In this document: positions 59,803 to 64,000 of the stretch, one piece after another | Numbering within the stretch: the stretch's first letter is position 1 | Layout of the letters: every line of letters starts with the position of its first letter | Assembly (NCBI GenBank): GCA_033297205.1 | Contig: MU859079.1 | Coordinates: 124,001-188,000, forward strand | Direction of reading: 5' to 3' | Length of the DNA stretch: 64,000 nucleotides | Source: Pseudoneurospora amorphoporcata | Lineage: Eukaryota; Ascomycota; Sordariomycetes; Sordariales; Sordariaceae | Position numbers and translations under genes: made by a program | Notes under the pieces: generated by a model | The model's database searches: none | The model's input: only the letters and a program-made list of their open reading frames with translations | Told to the model about the DNA's origin: nothing

Positions 59803-62227
59803 TCATTGCTTCAGGTATTCGTCAAGCTCCAAGATATCCTTTTGCTTCGCCCACTGTACGCCAAAACAAAAAAGGCTTGGTTAGTAACTCTTCACACTCC
59901 ATTTCCCGTTTCGACGTAATATTCGAGGCAAAAAGCTAAACAAAAACTTACATCTTCCACTTGCATCCACGGCGGTGGGGACGGGTTCGGCGGCCTCTCA
60001 AAGTGCCTTTGACACCACTGTCTCGCCGCCTCCATTTCCTCCTTATTCTCATTATCCCACGCACGCTGGATCTCGGCGTGAAGCTCCTCGAAACTTGGCC
60101 TATGTTTGGGATACTCGCACAGACAGCGGGCGACCAGGTGGCGGAGCCGGAGGGGCACTTGGTCGTATTGCTGGTCAAGCAAGTGGGCGCCATAAGTTGG
60201 GAGACGCTCCATTGTCTGCTCTTCTAGCCGTTTGTCGTTTCTGCATATCAAGTTCACGCGTCCCGGGTTGTGGATGGTATGCTTTGGATTCCACCGGAGA
60301 GTTATGGCTACGTGCATGATCTACGGTTGATCAAGGTAGCATGGGTCGCGGGTTAGTGACGAGGTTATCGCTTCTCAAAAGATGAGGAAGATGCGGAGAA
60401 TGGGACTTACCATTCCGAATTGCCAGAGATTGGACTTCCAGCTGTATTGCCCAGCTACCCGCGCGTTTTGGACATCGGGTGAATCCACAACCGCGTGCCA
60501 TTCCCTGGTAAATTGTTCCTGAACGGGGAGGGCAAAAGGTGTCAGTGTCACCATTACAGGTTATTCATCAGACAACATGGAGAACATAAACACGTACTGG
60601 GACATAGTAACCCGGCTTGCCATATTTCCGACGATGCCAAGAGGTTTTCCCTGCATCAACGAGGAGTAAGCTTCAGACGGACATCGAAAAGCATCAAAAT
60701 CCTCAAACACTTCATGTATACTAACAGGTCCCTGCGGTTCGGATCGCCAGGTTTCATCTCACAGGCGAGCCCAAAGTCGATCAGCTTGAAGATGGGCGTC
60801 CTATCGTGTTTGTCGGTCATCGTTTCGAACTGCGGATGAGTTGAGGCAGCCTTGCGTGTCGTCTTCTCCCAATCAAAATCTCCAATTAGAACTGAGTTCA
60901 TGGCCGTCAGCATCCTAGTTCATGAATTGCAAGAATTTTAACCAAATGTGAAGCCTACCGTTCTGAGGATCGATGTCAAAGTGAACCAAACCGGTTCCGG
61001 GTGGCACACCTGCTTTCTCCGGTATCATGTACCCGCCATCCTTAACTCCAGGGTGAACTTGTAGAGGGTGATACTCCATGGCCATGCACATTTTCATGAC
61101 TGCAAAGCATTCGTTAGTGTGTAGTATATAGTATATGGGAGGCTGTAGGGGGCAACTTACAGCACGCCATCATATCCCACAGAACTCGATTGGGAATGCA
61201 GAGGTCTGGTTCCTTCTGATATTTCAATTTCCCCAGCTTGTCGAACCACCTGTAAAGGCTACCCCTGATCAGGTATTCCATGACCATGCTCTTAGGAACC
61301 TGATCTACTTGGTCGGTAGGCCCGGTCTGACGCTGACGCACCGCTGTACCGGCCTTCCTCGCAATGGACGCGGCCTTTTGCCCTGTTCGGGCAGCACGAC
61401 TCTCCTTTCGTACTTCAGCTTGGGTTCGCTCGATTTTTGCTTGCCCAGTTTTTGGTCGCTTGGACGACGGCGGCGGCGGCCAATTGTCTTCGTCTCCATC
61501 TTCATCTCCGTCTTCCTACCTGTCTTCCTCCCTGTCTTCCGCAAGAGAAGAATCGAAGACCTGAACAATGTGAGGCGCGCGGAGGAATCTCTGATTGTCA
61601 CGCCACCGGTTAGTAAATGCCCGAAAAGTCGAAGCCATATGAACAGTGAGCAATGTTATAAGCACTAACCAATGTGGTTTCCTTTTCCTTGACAATTTCC
61701 GACAGGTGCCCTGTATCCCTCTTTACCGTCCAGAACGTTGGTGATTGGTTCTTGTAGTAGCTGACGAAAACACAGATTATCCCCATGCCGCCAGCCCCGA
61801 GGATCTTGCAAAAGTGCAAACCGGCTCCCTTTTCGTACATGTCCTTGGCCAGTCCCTTGAACGTTCTTCATTGAGGCTTGGTCCGTTCGTCTTCGTCTTC
61901 ACTCTCTTCGTAATCCTCCGCCTTCTTGAGCTCTTCTCTTTCATGGTAGTAGGAAACATAGCGTTGTAGCGGTATCGAGGGCAATGGTTCATCCTGGACC
62001 GCTTCATGAGATACTCCCAAATCATGCCGTTGGCTTGCTAGTTTAACCTTCCTCCGTGTAGTCTTGTTCAGTTCGCCTCTTCGGTAGTAATGGAAAAAGT
62101 CAGTATGTTTCCTCCTGAGCGCATCCAGTGCCCGCTTTGCTTTCGCAGCAGCTTTCGCATCATCTTTCGCGGCACCTTTCGCAGCACCTTTCGCAGCACC
62201 TTTCGCAGCACCTCTCTTTGGCGGCAT
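59803..62227 (-). pseudogene. Protein-kinase gene with two in-frame stops and a frame break
   Basis: Eight exons: 62227-61670, 61590-61161, 61099-60959, 60891-60726, 60650-60598, 60518-60411, 60320-59952, 59853-59803. The N-terminus has repeats of KGAA then a basic region and an acidic stretch. A TGA at about 61868 lies in frame between that part and the kinase domain (Gly loop ILGAGGMGIICVF, Lys in FWTVKRD). Exon 2 has a TAG near 61525 inside an acidic EEDR tract, then VPKSMVMEYLIRGSLYRWF (hinge). Exon 3 carries the catalytic loop HFDIDPQN, which joins to VLIGDF. Exon 4 has IDFGLA. The exon 4-5 junction needs one base removed to reach KYGKPGYYVPEQF, the APE region. Exon 7 ends the C lobe (LVARCLCEYPKHRPSFEEL). 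HRD is HFD, as in some fungal kinase-like families. The kinase could instead start at the ATG at 61840, but the TAG would remain. Confidence 0.7.
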
Positions 62228-63311
62228 TATGAACGCAAAGGGCAATTCCTGAAGGCAATAAGTCGGACATTGGCTGCTGGTCCTGCCAATACGTTGAGCA
62301 AGGCAAACGAAAAAAGCAGGAAGATTTAGTCCAGATTTGAGGGTTCGACATGGAACAGCAAAGGGATGGTTGACAATAGGAAATGAAGGTAGATTGAGGG
62401 CAGCTCGACAGCTCAACAACAAGGTTGAAATTGACACAAAGGCGTCTTGGGGAAGAAGCATTCGGGAGATGATGGGCCGCATCCGGAAAACCTCAACTTT
62501 GGAGACAATAGAGTCCCATCCCGAGCGCCATCAGGAAACGGACTGGGGCAGAAAAGATACGACAAAGGAGACAAAGGTCTGACCCTTTGTTGAAGCAAAT
62601 GCACACTTGTGCCTTTACCGTTGAGACAGGAACCAGATTTTAGCTTCGAAATCTTTGAATCTCCTAAAGCGGCCTGATATGACGCTGTGTGTTGGTCGAA
62701 GAGTAGTCGTCACGCTGCTCATCGTCGTCGACTGTGTGCTGCAGCGGCACCATGCTGAATACCGTGGGAATCCCGCCCGACGGGCTAGACAGCATCATTG
62801 GTGTAGGTCTTGGGAGAGCTGGAGATTTTGTAATCCGAGTGCGCAATTGTTGTTGTCAAATGGAACAAGTTTGAAAAGAGAAGGAAGAGGATGAAGTTAA
62901 AGTTTGGTCAAAACTCAAAAAAAACAAGAGAAGACCCGACATTCCTGTTTGGACGTGCATGGGAACCTGGAAGTGGCACCTAGTTGCATCTTGAGACGCT
63001 GTGGCCGCTGAAGCGATGGCGCCTGCGGTTTAGGAGGCTTGGTCGATAGGCAAATATGCGGACGAGAGCAAGGAGATCCGTGCATATAGTTGGACAAGCC
63101 ACATGCCCCACCACGAGCTGCACGGCTCTGCATACGATTGGCCGTATTCAGCGGGCGACGTGGCTGGGCCCCTAGTCACAAACAAATCTGACTCTCCGGA
63201 TATCGTCCTCTCCTGCCTGTGCTTTTACCGTGCCTCTGCCATCTATCGCCAGATACCAACCCACAAGAACAAAGCGGGCACACTCTTTTCGTTGCCACCA
63301 CCACCACCACC
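62228..63311. other. Intergenic region between divergent genes
   Basis: This is the shared upstream region of the kinase gene and the Gln-rich gene. A CCACCA run directly precedes the ATG at 63312. No further gene is seen. Confidence 0.45.
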
Positions 63312-63951
63312 ATGTCTGGCAACTCCGGCAATAGCTTCCTGGCCCAGCAGTTCCAGGTCACGGTATGGAAATACTTATGAAGTCATCTATTTGACTTGGA
63401 GAAGAAGAGACTCCCCCATGCTGACCACCCTCTCTGCCTGTGGATAGGATCAGCATCTACAGCAACAGCAAGAGCAGCAGCAAGAGCAACAGCCAAATCA
63501 ACACCAAAGTCAACAACAGCAAAACGCCAGCCGGACCCCCCAGCGCCAAAACCGCGTCGAGACCCCCATCCACCCTCCTCCGATCCCACCCCAGCGATCT
63601 GCTCAGCAGCAACAGCAGCACCAACCACAACAACAGCAATCACAACAACCACAGCAACAAGCGCAACAACATCATCAACATCAACCCCAGCAGCAACAGC
63701 TACCAAACCTCTTCGCGCCTCACACCCAGTCGCAGTTGCAACAGTTGGCTCTCCAAACCTCTGCTCCCCTATACCACCAGATCCTGCCTACCCAGAAACC
63801 TCGAACTCCCCAAGAGATCCTGCGTGATCAGCAGCTGTCCGGCAATGCGTACTGGGGTGCCCAGGCAAACTATCCAAACCAACACCAATGGCTTCAGAAT
63901 GCCAAGTCTCCCGAGACCGACGGGCAGCAGCAACAGTACCAAGCACAAGCC

Positions 63952-63989
<38 letters not shown>

Positions 63990-64000
63990 AGAACAACAAC
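63312..64000 (+). CDS. Glutamine-rich protein, partial at window end
   Basis: Exon 1 (63312-63362) encodes MSGNSGNSFLAQQFQVT. An intron 63363-63447 (donor GTATGG, branch ATGCTGACC, acceptor ATAG) joins in phase to exon 2, which stays open to the end of the window. The visible 201 residues are dominated by Gln with His and Pro, interrupted by an ordered-looking segment, TPQEILRDQQLSGNAYWG. Gln-rich tracts are common in fungal transcriptional co-activators and RNA-binding proteins. No domain is visible yet, so no role is given. Confidence 0.75.

Noticed and set aside
1..64000. CRISPR array, phage, insertion sequence or intact transposon
   Set aside because: No spaced repeats, integrase, transposase or reverse-transcriptase motifs seen; the sequence is eukaryotic nuclear.

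Overview
The window is nuclear DNA of a filamentous ascomycete, most likely a Sordariales relative of Neurospora or Sordaria. Genes carry short introns (about 45-90 bases) with GTAAGT-like donors, CTAAC/CTGAC branch sites and CAG/TAG acceptors. Intergenic stretches are long and rich in microsatellites, both tRNA genes have introns, and several families are typically fungal (HET domain, DUF6594, CBM1 esterase, PMC1-type Ca2+ ATPase, fungal phosphoketolase). One run of ten N marks an assembly gap at 45858-45867.

Layout. 0.2-5.4 kb: a four-exon gene on the minus strand for a coiled-coil protein of about 1640 residues. 5.4-12.3 kb: no gene; its right part looks like a long pyrimidine-rich leader. 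12.3-14.0 kb: a four-finger C2H2 transcription factor whose last codons have a decayed copy just downstream. 16.9-17.9 kb: a secreted CE5 acetylxylan esterase with a cellulose-binding domain. 18.7-20.0 kb: a secreted Ser/Thr-rich repeat protein. 21.0-22.5 kb: a Mn-type cation diffusion facilitator. 23.8-25.4 kb: a secreted beta-propeller-like protein. 25.8-26.9 kb: a second Ser/Thr-rich secreted protein on the minus strand, broken by a one-base homopolymer shift. 28.0-28.6 kb: a decayed gene. 29.1 kb: tRNA-Ala(UGC). 31.5-35.1 kb: a P-type Ca2+ ATPase. 36.4-36.8 kb: a small helical protein with a one-base break. 37.3 kb: tRNA-His(GUG). 37.8-39.5 kb: a HET-domain pseudogene. 40.5-41.5 kb: a doubtful two-exon gene. 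44.1-45.6 kb: a left-handed beta-helix acetyltransferase with a C-terminal membrane helix. 45.6-48.2 kb: poly-T tracts, the gap, and a candidate RNA polymerase III transcript. 48.3-49.8 kb: a DUF6594 membrane protein. 51.3-52.1 kb: a small intron-rich, Ser/Arg-rich protein. 53.6-56.1 kb: phosphoketolase. 56.6-57.8 kb: an EthD-like alpha/beta-barrel protein. 58.7-59.0 kb: a small mitochondrial membrane protein. 59.8-62.2 kb: a protein-kinase gene with two in-frame stops and a shift. 63.3 kb to the end: the start of a glutamine-rich protein.

There is no evident gene cluster; these look like unlinked housekeeping and accessory genes. Carbon use is represented by the esterase and phosphoketolase, and metal/ion homeostasis by the Mn-type CDF and the Ca2+ ATPase. 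Five reading frames are broken by small indels, some at homopolymers, so sequence error has to be weighed against real gene decay. I did not find a clear undescribed system. The best leads are the candidate Pol III RNA near 47.7 kb, the in-frame duplicated tail after the transcription factor stop, and a secreted protein with repeated Lys-Arg sites.
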